Positions 1 through 8,161 of a stretch of 64,000 nucleotides of DNA are shown piece by piece (position 1 is the stretch's first letter; every line of letters starts with the position of its first letter). The stretch comes from Hymenobacter properus. Lineage in GTDB: Bacteria; Bacteroidota; Bacteroidia; Cytophagales; Hymenobacteraceae. The position numbers and the translations under genes are program-made. The stretch lies in assembly GCF_015694735.1 (NCBI RefSeq), contig NZ_JADQDP010000002.1, forward strand, positions 248,001 to 312,000, read 5' to 3'. The notes under the pieces were generated by a model that saw only the letters and a list, made by a program, of their open reading frames with translations, had not been told where the DNA came from and searched no databases.

Positions 1-1
1 A

Positions 2-277
2 TTTCTCGAAATCATCATCGGCCAGAGCAAGGTACCGGTAGTGGTGGATGCCGGCATTGGGGCACCTTCGCACGCCGCGGCCGCCCTGGAAATGGGCGCC
101 GATGCGGTGCTGGTGAACACGGCTATCGCCGTGGCCGGCAACCCGGTGGCGATGGCGACAGCTTTCAAAATGGCCGTGGAAGCCGGCCGCATGGCTTACG
201 AGGCCCGGCTAGCCGCGCCCGTGGTGCACACAGAAGCAGTGGCCAGCTCGCCGCTCACGGCATTTCTGGATATGTAG
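2..277 (+). CDS. thiG: thiazole synthase ThiG, C-terminal part
   Basis: This is the 3' end of a gene that begins before the window; 91 codons are visible and end at TAG 275-277. The protein would build the thiazole phosphate ring of thiamine from deoxyxylulose phosphate, the ThiS thiocarboxylate and dehydroglycine. The visible part holds the ThiG signature [14 protein letters not shown] followed by [12 protein letters not shown], which in this TIM barrel forms the phosphate-binding end, and the usual short tail after [10 protein letters not shown]. thiH follows downstream on the same strand, as expected of a thiamine operon. The gene is intact as far as can be seen; nothing can be said about its start or promoter. 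Confidence 0.95.
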   Translation, partial: FLEIIIGQSKVPVVVDAGIGAPSHAAAALEMGADAVLVNTAIAVAGNPVAMATAFKMAVEAGRMAYEARLAAPVVHTEAVASSPLTAFLDM

Positions 278-303
278 ATTTTGGTTGAAAGCAGAGAATG
301 GTA

Positions 304-406
304 GAACGTCATGCTGAGCGCAGTCGAAGCATCTCTACCTCAGTACTAATTCAATCAAAGCAACGAAGCGGTAGAGATGCTTTGACTGCGCTCAGCATGA
401 CCGTTC
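304..406. repeat. family A foldback element, copy 1
   Basis: Inverted repeat between thiG and thiH. The left arm starts GAACGTCATGCTGAGCGCAG and the right arm is its complement, ending at CGTTC; arms are about 35 nt around a loop of about 30 nt. One position has C changed to T in the right arm (GCTTTGACTGC), giving a G-T pair. Belongs to a family repeated through the window. Confidence 0.9.
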
Positions 407-428
407 TGAAATTAAAAAACCAGCTACC

Positions 429-1550
429 ATGAGCTTCCGCCCCCTCTTTGAAGCCCACCCTTGGGACGAAGTGCAAGCCAGCATCTACGCCAAGACGGCG
501 GCCGATGTGGCGCGTGCCCTGGCCGCGCCCCACCGCACGCTGGAGGATTTCAAAGCGCTGATTTCGCCGGCCGCCGCGCCGTATCTGGAACAGATGGCGC
601 AGCTCAGCCACCAGCTCACGCGCAAACGGTTCGGCAATACGGTGCAGCTCTACGCGCCGCTGTACCTGAGCAACGAGTGCCAGAACATCTGCACCTACTG
701 CGGCTTTAGCCTCGATAACAAGATTGCGCGGCGTACGCTGAGCAGCGTAGAGATGCTGCAGGAAGCCGCCGTGCTCAAGGACTGGGGCTACGACCATGTG
801 CTGCTGGTGACGGGCGAGGCCAACGTGACAGTGGGTGTGGACTACCTGGAAAAGGCCCTGCGTACGCTGCGGCCGCACTTTGCGCATCTCTCCATGGAAG
901 TGCAGCCGCTGGACCAGGCCGACTACGAGCGCCTGATTCCCGAGGGGCTGAACACGGTGCTGGTGTACCAGGAAACTTACCACCGCGACGACTATAAAAA
1001 GCACCACCCCAAGGGCAAGAAGTCGAATTTCAACTACCGCCTCGACACGCCCGACCGGCTGGGCCGGGCCGGCATTCACAAAATGGGGCTGGGCGTACTC
1101 ATCGGGCTCGAAGACTGGCGCACCGACTGCTTCTATACCGCGCTACACCTCGACTACCTCGAAAAAACCTATTGGCAGACCAAGTACAGCCTGTCATTTC
1201 CGCGGCTGCGGCCGGCCGAGGGGCTGCTGCAGCCGAAGGTGGAGATGAGCGACCGGGAACTGGTGCAGCTCATTTGCGCCTACCGCCTGCTGAACGAGGA
1301 AGTAGAATTGTCGATTTCGACCCGCGAACATCCGGTTTTTCGCGACCACGTGGTGAAGCTGGGCATCACCAGTATCAGCGCGGGCTCGAAGACCAACCCC
1401 GGCGGCTACGCGGTGGCGCCGGAGTCGCTGGAGCAATTCGAGATTTCGGACGAGCGCAGCCCCGCCGAAATTGCCGCCATGCTGCGCCGCCAGGGCTATG
1501 AGCCGGTTTGGAAAGACTGGGACGCGACGCTGGTAGGGTTGGGCCGGTAG
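429..1550 (+). CDS. thiH: 2-iminoacetate synthase ThiH (radical SAM)
   Basis: ThiH cleaves tyrosine by a radical SAM reaction to give dehydroglycine (2-iminoacetate) and p-cresol, supplying the glycine-derived part of the thiazole to ThiG. The 373-residue product has the expected length. The radical SAM CX3CX2C motif is present as CQNICTYC, with Cys84, Cys88 and Cys91 as 4Fe-4S ligands, and the C-terminal part carries the biotin/thiamine-synthesis-associated region (SAGSKTNPGGY). The ATG at 429 sits 22 nt after a foldback element. It follows thiG by about 150 nt and precedes the ThiF-like gene. Use of ThiH rather than the oxygen-dependent glycine oxidase ThiO points to the anaerobic-type route. 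Confidence 0.96.
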   Translation: MSFRPLFEAHPWDEVQASIYAKTAADVARALAAPHRTLEDFKALISPAAAPYLEQMAQLSHQLTRKRFGNTVQLYAPLYLSNECQNICTYCGFSLDNKIARRTLSSVEMLQEAAVLKDWGYDHVLLVTGEANVTVGVDYLEKALRTLRPHFAHLSMEVQPLDQADYERLIPEGLNTVLVYQETYHRDDYKKHHPKGKKSNFNYRLDTPDRLGRAGIHKMGLGVLIGLEDWRTDCFYTALHLDYLEKTYWQTKYSLSFPRLRPAEGLLQPKVEMSDRELVQLICAYRLLNEEVELSISTREHPVFRDHVVKLGITSISAGSKTNPGGYAVAPESLEQFEISDERSPAEIAAMLRRQGYEPVWKDWDATLVGLGR

Positions 1551-1566
1551 AACGCCTCCACTCGGC

Positions 1567-1674
1567 CGTCATGCAGAGCGCAGCGAAGCATCTTTACCGC
1601 ATTCACTAATCCTTTTCATTCAACGATTGGTTTAGCTGTGGCGGTAAAGATGCTTCGCTGCGCTCTGCATGACG
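1567..1674. repeat. family A foldback element, copy 2
   Basis: Perfect 34-bp inverted repeat: left arm 1567-1600 (starts CGTCATGCAGAGCGCAGCGA), right arm 1641-1674, loop 40 nt. It lies between thiH and the ThiF-like gene. The right arm is readable in frame with the downstream gene, which artificially extends that reading frame upstream to a GTG at 1638. Confidence 0.93.
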
Positions 1675-1691
1675 TTCAAAACTTACTCTTG

Positions 1692-2795
1692 ATGAACCCC
1701 GCCGACCTCTCGCTTTCCCCTCCCGAAACCAACCGCTACAGCCGCCACCTGCTGCTGCCCGAAATAGGCACGGCCGGCCAGCAGCGCATGAAGGCGGCCC
1801 GCGTGCTGGTGGTGGGCTGCGGGGGCTTGGGCTGCCCGGTGCTGCAATACCTGGCGGCGGCCGGCGTGGGCACGTTGGGTTTGCTCGATTTCGATACGGT
1901 GGACGACAGCAACCTGCAGCGCCAGGTGCTTTATGCCACCGCCGACGTGGGCCGGCCTAAAGCCGTGGTAGCCGCCGAAAAGCTGGCGGCGCAAAACCCG
2001 TTTATCGTCCTGCAAACACACCAGGAGCTGCTGTCGAGAGACAACGTGCTTGACCTGTTTGCCAGCTACGACATCGTAGTGGACTGCTCCGACAACTTTG
2101 CCACCCGCTACCTGGTGAACGACGCCTGCGTCATCCTCGGCAAGCCATTAGTGTTTGGGGCCATTTTTAAGTTTGAGGGGCAGGTGTCGGTTTTTAATTA
2201 CCAAAACGGCCCTACCTACCGCTGCCTCTACCCGGAGCCGCCCGCGCCGGGCGACGCCCCCAGCTGCGCCGAAATTGGGGTGCTGGGCGTGCTGCCGGGC
2301 TTGGTTGGCACCCTGCAGGCCACCGAGGCGTTGAAAATCATTCTGGAACTGGGCGAGGTGCTGAGCAGCCGCCTGTTGCTGGTCGACGCCCTGGGCATGC
2401 GCTTCCAAAGCATCCGCTTCCGCGCCGTAGCGGCCAACCAGCAGCTCACCGAGCTGGCGCCCGACTACGCCGCTTTTTGTGGCGAGGCCCCGTTGCGCGC
2501 CGCACCGCAGCGCGCGCCCGAAATCACGGCCGACGAACTCAAGGCCTGGCAGCAAAGCGGCCGGCCGCTGCAGCTGCTCGACGTGCGTGAGCCGCATGAG
2601 GCGGCCCGGCGCAGCATTGGCGGGCGGCTGATTCCGCTGGGCCAGTTGGAAGGGAGGTTGGGTGAAATTGTGCCCGCTGTGCCCGTGGTGGTGCATTGCG
2701 CCAGCGGAGTGCGCAGCCAGAAAGCCGCGCAGCAGCTGCTGGGGTTGGGATTTCGGGAGGTGTATTCGCTGCGAAACGGGCTGGCCGACTACTAG
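1692..2795 (+). CDS. ThiF/MoeB-type adenylyltransferase with C-terminal rhodanese domain
   Basis: Activates the C-terminal glycine of a sulfur carrier (ThiS, possibly MoaD) by adenylation; the rhodanese domain would hand on sulfur as a persulfide, as in eukaryotic MOCS3/Uba4. Residues 1-250 are the E1-like fold, with nucleotide motif VVGCGGLGCPV (41-50) and RCLYPEPP (177-184). Residues 275-367 are rhodanese, with active Cys336 in the loop HCASGVRS. Each of the two zinc CXXC pairs typical of MoeB/ThiF keeps only one cysteine (Cys178, Cys263). I chose the ATG at 1692, because 18 further upstream codons are just the right arm of a foldback repeat. The position after thiH favours ThiF. Its TAG overlaps the stop of the convergent next gene. 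Confidence 0.9.
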   Translation: MNPADLSLSPPETNRYSRHLLLPEIGTAGQQRMKAARVLVVGCGGLGCPVLQYLAAAGVGTLGLLDFDTVDDSNLQRQVLYATADVGRPKAVVAAEKLAAQNPFIVLQTHQELLSRDNVLDLFASYDIVVDCSDNFATRYLVNDACVILGKPLVFGAIFKFEGQVSVFNYQNGPTYRCLYPEPPAPGDAPSCAEIGVLGVLPGLVGTLQATEALKIILELGEVLSSRLLLVDALGMRFQSIRFRAVAANQQLTELAPDYAAFCGEAPLRAAPQRAPEITADELKAWQQSGRPLQLLDVREPHEAARRSIGGRLIPLGQLEGRLGEIVPAVPVVVHCASGVRSQKAAQQLLGLGFREVYSLRNGLADY

Positions 2796-3400
2796 CCGGC
2801 CAGGGCCTGCAGCTCGCGGAATGCGGCCACCGGGTCGGGGCTTTGCCACATGGCGCCCAGCACGGCGGCGCCCGCAAAGCCCGCCTGCCGCACGGCCGCC
2901 AGCTTTTCGGCTTCGATGCCGCCCAGGGCCAGCACTTGCGGCACGTAGCCGGTGCGCTGCCGCAGGTGCCGTAACGCCTCCGCTACGGTGGATAATTCAA
3001 AACCTGCCGCGTAGCCGCTCTTGCTGAGGCTGTCGAAAATGGGGCTCAGGAATACGTAGTCGTACTTTCGGCGGTGCTGCCGAACATCGGCCAGCGTGTG
3101 GAAAGAGGTGGATAAGGTTTGGCCAGTGGCTAGTTTGGGCCGACTGCTCGGGCTGGTTCGGGCGGCGGCGGTGAGGTGCAGGCCGCCCAGCTTCATCGTC
3201 GAAACCAGGGCCGGATGCCCGTGCAGCACCAGCCGCGCGTGGTAGCGGGCGGGCAGCTGCTCAATGATGCTGGCCATTTCGCCGGCGCTAAAGCCCGGCT
3301 TGCGCAGGTGCAGGCGGCGGAGGCCGGCGTCCAGCAGGCCGCGCATTTTGTCCGTTTCGTGCGCTACCGCTTCCGGTGCCGAAATCACGACGAGCTGCAC
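2792..3400 (-). CDS. ThiE/TenI-like thiamine phosphate synthase family protein
   Basis: A 202-residue TIM-barrel protein of the ThiE/TenI superfamily. ThiE joins the pyrimidine and thiazole phosphates; TenI proteins aromatise the thiazole tautomer. Seen here are RLHLRKPG (ThiE has LREK at this place), GGLHLT, FLSPIF-S-SKSGYAA and VLALGGI near the C-terminus, the last being the phosphate-binding loop. The NDR and HxGQxD motifs of classical ThiE are not recognisable: the region reads LVLHGHPAL and GGLHLTAAAR. I therefore keep TenI-like function open. It is probably cotranscribed with the HD-domain gene just upstream (6-nt gap), and its stop overlaps the stop of the convergent ThiF-like gene by 3 nt. 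Confidence 0.8.
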   Translation of the reverse strand: MQLVVISAPEAVAHETDKMRGLLDAGLRRLHLRKPGFSAGEMASIIEQLPARYHARLVLHGHPALVSTMKLGGLHLTAAARTSPSSRPKLATGQTLSTSFHTLADVRQHRRKYDYVFLSPIFDSLSKSGYAAGFELSTVAEALRHLRQRTGYVPQVLALGGIEAEKLAAVRQAGFAGAAVLGAMWQSPDPVAAFRELQALAG

Positions 3401-3406
3401 GGCGGG

Positions 3407-4015
3407 TCAGGCGGTTTCGCCGGGCGCGGGCCAGTTGGCCAGCAGCGCCAGAATATGGTCGAGCCGGGCCTGCTTGGGCGCCGCGCGCCGGGCCACGGCC
3501 GTGCGCGTCCAGAAGTGGTGGCTGGCCAAGAACCGCGCCTGCAATTGAAACCAGGCGTGCTCGTCGGCAATAAGCTGGCGGGCCGTAAGCTCGTCGAACA
3601 AGCTGGTGGAGATGGGCACAAAATCGGGCCGGCCGAGGTAGTCGAGGTCGGCGTCGCAGATGATTTGCTCGAGGTGGTTGCGCGGCTCCTGCGGGTATTT
3701 TGTGGCCGTTATCAGGCCGCAAATTTGCTCGATTTGCGCGGGCGTAAAACCAAAACCCGGCAGCGTGGCGCGGGCCAGCGCGCAGCCCTCGTCTTCGTGG
3801 CCCTGGTAGCTGTGCAGGAAGCCAGCGTCGTGGTACAGCGCGGCGATGCGCAGCAACGCCAGGGCCTCGGCATCGGTCACGCCCTCGGCGGCGGCCAGCT
3901 TCAGCGCCACGGCGGCCACGTCGAGGGTGTGGTGCAGGCCGTGGTAGTAGAGCGTGGGGGAGAGGCCGCGCCGCAGCTCGTTCACGATAAAATCTTCGGC
4001 GGCTTGGAGGTTCAT
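3407..4015 (-). CDS. HD-domain metal-dependent phosphohydrolase
   Basis: A 202-residue single-domain HD protein. Metal ligands expected of the superfamily are visible: His in YYHGLHHTLDV, the His-Asp pair in ALYHDAGF, and a downstream Asp in ICDADLDYLG. Such proteins hydrolyse phosphoester bonds of nucleotides or related small molecules; the substrate here cannot be inferred. No signal peptide or membrane segment is seen, so it should be cytosolic. It is the first gene of a minus-strand pair with the ThiE/TenI-like gene (6-nt spacing). The 250-nt region upstream is shared with the divergent sensor kinase gene and should hold both promoters. Confidence 0.85.
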   Translation of the reverse strand: MNLQAAEDFIVNELRRGLSPTLYYHGLHHTLDVAAVALKLAAAEGVTDAEALALLRIAALYHDAGFLHSYQGHEDEGCALARATLPGFGFTPAQIEQICGLITATKYPQEPRNHLEQIICDADLDYLGRPDFVPISTSLFDELTARQLIADEHAWFQLQARFLASHHFWTRTAVARRAAPKQARLDHILALLANWPAPGETA

Positions 4016-4265
4016 GCGGCAAAGCGGGCGGGCAAAAGTGCCCGGGAGGCAAGCAAAGCAAGCAGGTAAAATTCAAAACAGAAAATCAAGCGCTTATCTG
4101 AACCCAGCGGGCAGCATAATTCTGCGCCGGGTTGTCGATGTTGCGCGGGAATTAATCCATCTTTACGGCATGGAAATGGCGGCGAATCTTCCGGCCGGGC
4201 AAAAACACGGCTATAGCAGTCTGCCTGGTTCGATAATTCCCGCCCTTTACGCTTAGGTTCTACCC

Positions 4266-6479
4266 ATGAGATGGATTTTTACGGTGCTGGCGATGTGGGC
4301 GCTCTGCGGCCCGGCGCGGGCCCAGCAGCGCTACTGGGACGCAGATTGCGACTCGCTGGCCCGGACGTTGCCACGGCAAACGGCCGACTCGGCCCGCCTG
4401 CGCACCCTCGTGCACCTGCTGGACCTGCGCCCCACCGGCGTCGAGGCCATTTCCTGGCTAGACCAGCTGCTGCTGCTGAACCAGCGCGAGCAGGCTATCG
4501 ACGACGCCCCCTACCGCCGCCTGCGCGCCGGCCTGCAACTGTGGCGCCGCAACGTGCCCGCGGCCCTCGACACCATGAAGGCCGCCGTCAGCGAGTTTGA
4601 CCGGCTGGAGCGTCCCATTCCGTGGCTGCTGATGAACCTGGTGGGGCTGTACAACGAGCAGAACAACATGGCGGCGCGAAAAAAATATTACGACGAGAAG
4701 CTGACGTTCTACCGCCTGCGCGGCGCCATCGAAAACATCACGGCCTGCTACGTGTCGCAGGGCGCCTACTACCGGCGCATGGGCGACTACAACCGGGCCA
4801 TCAACAGCACCTTGCGCGCGGCCGACACGGCGCTGCCCTTCAGCCACAAGCTGCACATCAACGAGCTGATAGTGACCGGGGGCCTTTACGCCGACTGGGG
4901 CAACCACGACAAGGCCGTGCAATACCTGAGCCGGGCCCAGGCTATGCCGGAGTTCCGCCGCGTGCAGGGCACCAACCGGGTCTTTACTTTCCTGGCGCTG
5001 TCGAAGCTGTTTGTGCAGCAAAAGCATTTCCCCGCCGCGCTGCGCTCGGCCGATTCGGCCCTGGCCGCCCACGTGGCCGACCCCAGCGAGCAGCAAATGG
5101 ACCGGGCCTGTGCCTTGGTGCAAAAAGCGGCCGTGCTGCTCCAGATGCACGCCCCGGCCCAGGCGGCGCCCTTGCTGCGCCGCGCGCAGCAGCTCGACGA
5201 TTCTCTTGACCTGCCCATGTCCAGTGGGCCCGGCGAGTTTGAGCTGGACGCTACCTGGGCGCAGTACTACGCCGCGCAGGGCAACGACCGCGAGGCCGAG
5301 CAGCACTGGCTACTGGCCTACCAAAAGGCCACCCTGGCCCGCCTCGACCGCCTGCGGCCGAAATACCTGCAGGAACTGGCCGCCTTCTACGACGCCCGGG
5401 GCCAGCTGGTGGAAGCTCAGCGCTATTCGCGTGCCTACATTGCCCTGGCCGATACCTTCAAGGCTGCCCAGGCCGCCTTCAACGTGGCCCAGTACGAGGC
5501 CCAGCGTGTGGAACAGGCCCAAAGCAACCAGATAAACGACCTGCGGCAAGCCCAGGCCGTGCAGACCGAGCGCCTGCGCCTGCGCAACTGGCTGCTGCTG
5601 GGTGCCCTGCTGGTGGTGGCGCTGGTGTCGGGGCTGGGCGTGTTCATCTACCTGCAATTGCAAACCAACCGCCGCACCCTGGCCCAACTCCGCCACACGC
5701 AGTCGCAGCTGGTGCAGGCCGAGAAGATGGCGTTTTTGGGCGAGCTCACGGCGGGCATCGCCCACGAGCTGCAAAACCCGCTCAACTTCATGAAAAACTT
5801 CGCCGAAGTCAGCTCCGGCCTAGTGGACAACATGAACGGCAAGGACCCCGCCCGCTCCAAGGGATTGGAACAGGAAATTTTGAGCGGGCTGAAGCAGAAC
5901 CTGCAACAAATCAGCCAGCACGGGCAGCGGGCCTCTTCCATCATCAAGGGCATGCTCGAGCATTCGCGTAGTGGCATCGGCCGGCGCGAACCCAGCGACC
6001 TCAACGCCCTGGCCGATGAGTCGCTGACATTGGCCTACCAGGGACTACGCACCGAGGACCAAGCCTTCGAGGCCCAATTGAATAAGGAATTCGACCCGCG
6101 CATGGGCACGGTGGCCGCCGTGCCGCAGGACCTGGGCCGGGTGCTGCTCAACCTGTGCACCAACGCCCTGCACGCCGTGCGCCAGCGCCAGCACGAAACC
6201 CGCCCCGACGCGGGCTACGTGCCCACCGTGGACGTGAGCACGCGCCGGCCCACCGGCCGCACCGTCGAAATCCGGGTGCGCGACAACGGCACGGGCATGT
6301 CGGCGGCGGTGCAGGCCCGGATATTCGAGCCCTTCTTCACCACCAAGCCCGCCGGGCAGGGCACGGGGCTGGGCCTGTCGCTGAGCTACGACATCATCAC
6401 CAAGGGCCATGGCGGCACCCTCACCGTGGAAAGCCGCGAAGGCGAGGGCACCGAGTTTCTGATTGTGCTGCCCGGCTAG
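4266..6479 (+). CDS. TPR sensor histidine kinase (tandem kinase 1)
   Basis: A 737-residue membrane sensor kinase. Residues 1-19 form a signal peptide (MRWIFTVLAMWALCGPARA). Residues 20-400 are alpha-helical tetratricopeptide-like repeats, predicted to be periplasmic. A coiled coil and one membrane helix follow (about 442-464), then the cytoplasmic kinase core with phosphoacceptor His500 in AGIAHELQNPLNF and an ATPase domain with DNGTGMS, EPFFTTK and GTGLGLSLSYD. There is no receiver domain, so phosphate should pass to a separate regulator; two receivers are encoded downstream at 11929 and 12474. First of four neighbouring kinases whose cores are nearly identical while the sensors differ. The start ATG directly precedes the signal peptide. 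Confidence 0.93.
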   Translation: MRWIFTVLAMWALCGPARAQQRYWDADCDSLARTLPRQTADSARLRTLVHLLDLRPTGVEAISWLDQLLLLNQREQAIDDAPYRRLRAGLQLWRRNVPAALDTMKAAVSEFDRLERPIPWLLMNLVGLYNEQNNMAARKKYYDEKLTFYRLRGAIENITACYVSQGAYYRRMGDYNRAINSTLRAADTALPFSHKLHINELIVTGGLYADWGNHDKAVQYLSRAQAMPEFRRVQGTNRVFTFLALSKLFVQQKHFPAALRSADSALAAHVADPSEQQMDRACALVQKAAVLLQMHAPAQAAPLLRRAQQLDDSLDLPMSSGPGEFELDATWAQYYAAQGNDREAEQHWLLAYQKATLARLDRLRPKYLQELAAFYDARGQLVEAQRYSRAYIALADTFKAAQAAFNVAQYEAQRVEQAQSNQINDLRQAQAVQTERLRLRNWLLLGALLVVALVSGLGVFIYLQLQTNRRTLAQLRHTQSQLVQAEKMAFLGELTAGIAHELQNPLNFMKNFAEVSSGLVDNMNGKDPARSKGLEQEILSGLKQNLQQISQHGQRASSIIKGMLEHSRSGIGRREPSDLNALADESLTLAYQGLRTEDQAFEAQLNKEFDPRMGTVAAVPQDLGRVLLNLCTNALHAVRQRQHETRPDAGYVPTVDVSTRRPTGRTVEIRVRDNGTGMSAAVQARIFEPFFTTKPAGQGTGLGLSLSYDIITKGHGGTLTVESREGEGTEFLIVLPG

Positions 6480-6614
6480 CGCCTGCCGGCGTGGCCCGCA
6501 GCTGTCGTTTCGATGGCTGCTGACCTCGGCGCGAAATCACAGTTCGTTCGCTGCTGATTAACATTGCCGGGAACTACGGCCGGGGAGCGCCCGGCCGGCA
6601 GCTGCTTTCCATTC

Positions 6615-7994
6615 ATGGCTCATTACTCAAACAGCGACCTATTTTTTGTCACTCCCTTGGTGTATGGGATGGTGGGCGCCCTGCGCAAGTTCCTGGACCT
6701 GCCCCGTCGCCTACCCGTCTGGAACCGCGCCCTGAACTGGATTTGGGTGCCGGGCGCGGCGCTGTTTGTGGCGTCTCAGGCGTTGAATTTGCAAACCACG
6801 ACGCTGGGCGACGTGTACTGGCTGTTGGCCCTGGGCGTGATAATGGCCATGCTGCTGGTGCTGCGCGACTACCGCCCGGCCCGCTCGCTGCTGCTGGCCA
6901 TGGCGCCCTTTGTGCTCTACAAGCTGGTGGAATACGTGCTGGAAACGCCCCAGGGCAAAATTCCCAAACAGTACGATTCGGCCCTTGATACTTCGCAGGC
7001 CTTCGTCATCATTTGGCTGTTTACCTTCATTTTCATTGCCCGCAGCCAAAAAAAGCAGCTCGAAAAAGAGCAGGCCTTGCGCGAGGAGGAAGAGAAAGCC
7101 AAGCGCCTCATCGAGGCCCAGAACGCGCAGCTCGAACACCTGGTGGCCGAGCGCACCGCCGCCCTCACCAACCAGGCCGAAGAGCTGCGCACGGCCCTCA
7201 CGGAGCTGCGTACTACGCAGGCCCAGCTCATTCAGAGCGAGAAGATGGCCAGCCTGGGCGAACTCACGGCCGGCATTGCCCACGAGATTCAAAACCCGCT
7301 CAACTTTGTCAACAACTTTGCCGAGGTGAGCGCCGAGCTGGTGACCGAGCTGGAAGAGGAGCGCGAAAAACCCGACCGCGACCTGGAGCTGGAAGCCGAC
7401 CTGCTGGCCGACCTCAAGCAGAACCTGCAGAAAATTCACCAGCACGGCGGGCGGGCGGCCAGCATTGTGCGGGGCATGCTGGAGCACTCGCGCGCCAGCT
7501 CCGGCGAGCGGGTGCCCACCGACCTCAACCAGCTGGCCGACGAGTACCTGCGCCTGGCCTACCACGGCCTACGGGCCAAAGACAAAACCTTTAATGCCAC
7601 CCTCAAGCCCGAGTTTGACCCCAGCCTGCCGCCCGTGGCCGTCATCGCCCAGGACCTGGGCCGGGTGCTGCTCAACCTGCTCACCAACGCCTTCTACGCC
7701 GTGAAGCAGCGCCAGCAAAAGGGCGAGCCCGGCTACGCGCCCACCGTGAGCGTGAGCACCCGGCGCGTGGGCGACGACGTGGAAATCCGGGTGCGCGACA
7801 ACGGCACGGGCATGCCCGAGAGCGTGCAGGCCAAAATCTTCCAGCCCTTCTTCACCACCAAGCCCACGGGCGAGGGCACGGGGCTGGGCCTCTCGCTGAG
7901 CTATGACATTGTGACCCAAGGCCACGGCGGCACGCTGGCCGTGGAAAGCCGCGAGGGCGAAGGCACCGAGTTTGTCATTAGCTTGCCGGTGTAA
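6615..7994 (+). CDS. multi-pass membrane sensor histidine kinase (tandem kinase 2)
   Basis: A 459-residue kinase. The N-terminal 145 residues carry four to five hydrophobic helices (about 9-23, 41-58, 67-83, 90-109, 129-143) with very short loops, so the sensor is probably the membrane bundle itself. A long charged coiled coil (about 144-210) leads to the kinase core with His223 in AGIAHEIQNPLNF, then the ATPase motifs DNGTGMP, QPFFTTK and GTGLGLSLSYD. The frame stays open upstream to a TTG at 6564, but I chose the first ATG, which immediately precedes the first hydrophobic stretch. No receiver is attached. Gap to kinase 1 is 135 nt, with nothing recognised in it. Confidence 0.92.
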   Translation: MAHYSNSDLFFVTPLVYGMVGALRKFLDLPRRLPVWNRALNWIWVPGAALFVASQALNLQTTTLGDVYWLLALGVIMAMLLVLRDYRPARSLLLAMAPFVLYKLVEYVLETPQGKIPKQYDSALDTSQAFVIIWLFTFIFIARSQKKQLEKEQALREEEEKAKRLIEAQNAQLEHLVAERTAALTNQAEELRTALTELRTTQAQLIQSEKMASLGELTAGIAHEIQNPLNFVNNFAEVSAELVTELEEEREKPDRDLELEADLLADLKQNLQKIHQHGGRAASIVRGMLEHSRASSGERVPTDLNQLADEYLRLAYHGLRAKDKTFNATLKPEFDPSLPPVAVIAQDLGRVLLNLLTNAFYAVKQRQQKGEPGYAPTVSVSTRRVGDDVEIRVRDNGTGMPESVQAKIFQPFFTTKPTGEGTGLGLSLSYDIVTQGHGGTLAVESREGEGTEFVISLPV

Positions 7995-8161
7995 AAACCT
8001 GTTTGGTTGCGTTGCTGCCTCCCTGCTGCGCCTGGGCCTGATGGCCTACGGTCGTGCGTTGCGCGGGCACGACGGCCGCCCGCAGCCGGACGGGGTTGGA
8101 CCATTCGGGCCGGCTGGTGGAGCTGCACCGCCCTTTCCATTGTCGGCAGTGCCGCGTAGCT

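Noticed and set aside
1..300. TPP riboswitch for the thiamine genes
   Set aside because: The operon begins before the window; no TPP-type leader is present before thiH or the ThiF-like gene.
304..406. Family A hairpins as CRISPR or simple rho-independent terminators
   Set aside because: They are dispersed singly, not in arrays with spacers, and lack a U-tract; some lie before genes rather than after.
351..1079. 242-codon open frame on the minus strand opposite thiH
   Set aside because: It is the antisense shadow of thiH, is rich in His, Arg, Val and Gln as such shadows are in GC-rich genes, and its start lies in the coding sequence of thiH.
3176..4069. 297-codon plus-strand frame over the HD-domain and ThiE-like genes
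   Set aside because: Composition (Gly/Arg/Gln/Val-rich) and lack of any domain mark it as the antisense of two well-supported genes.
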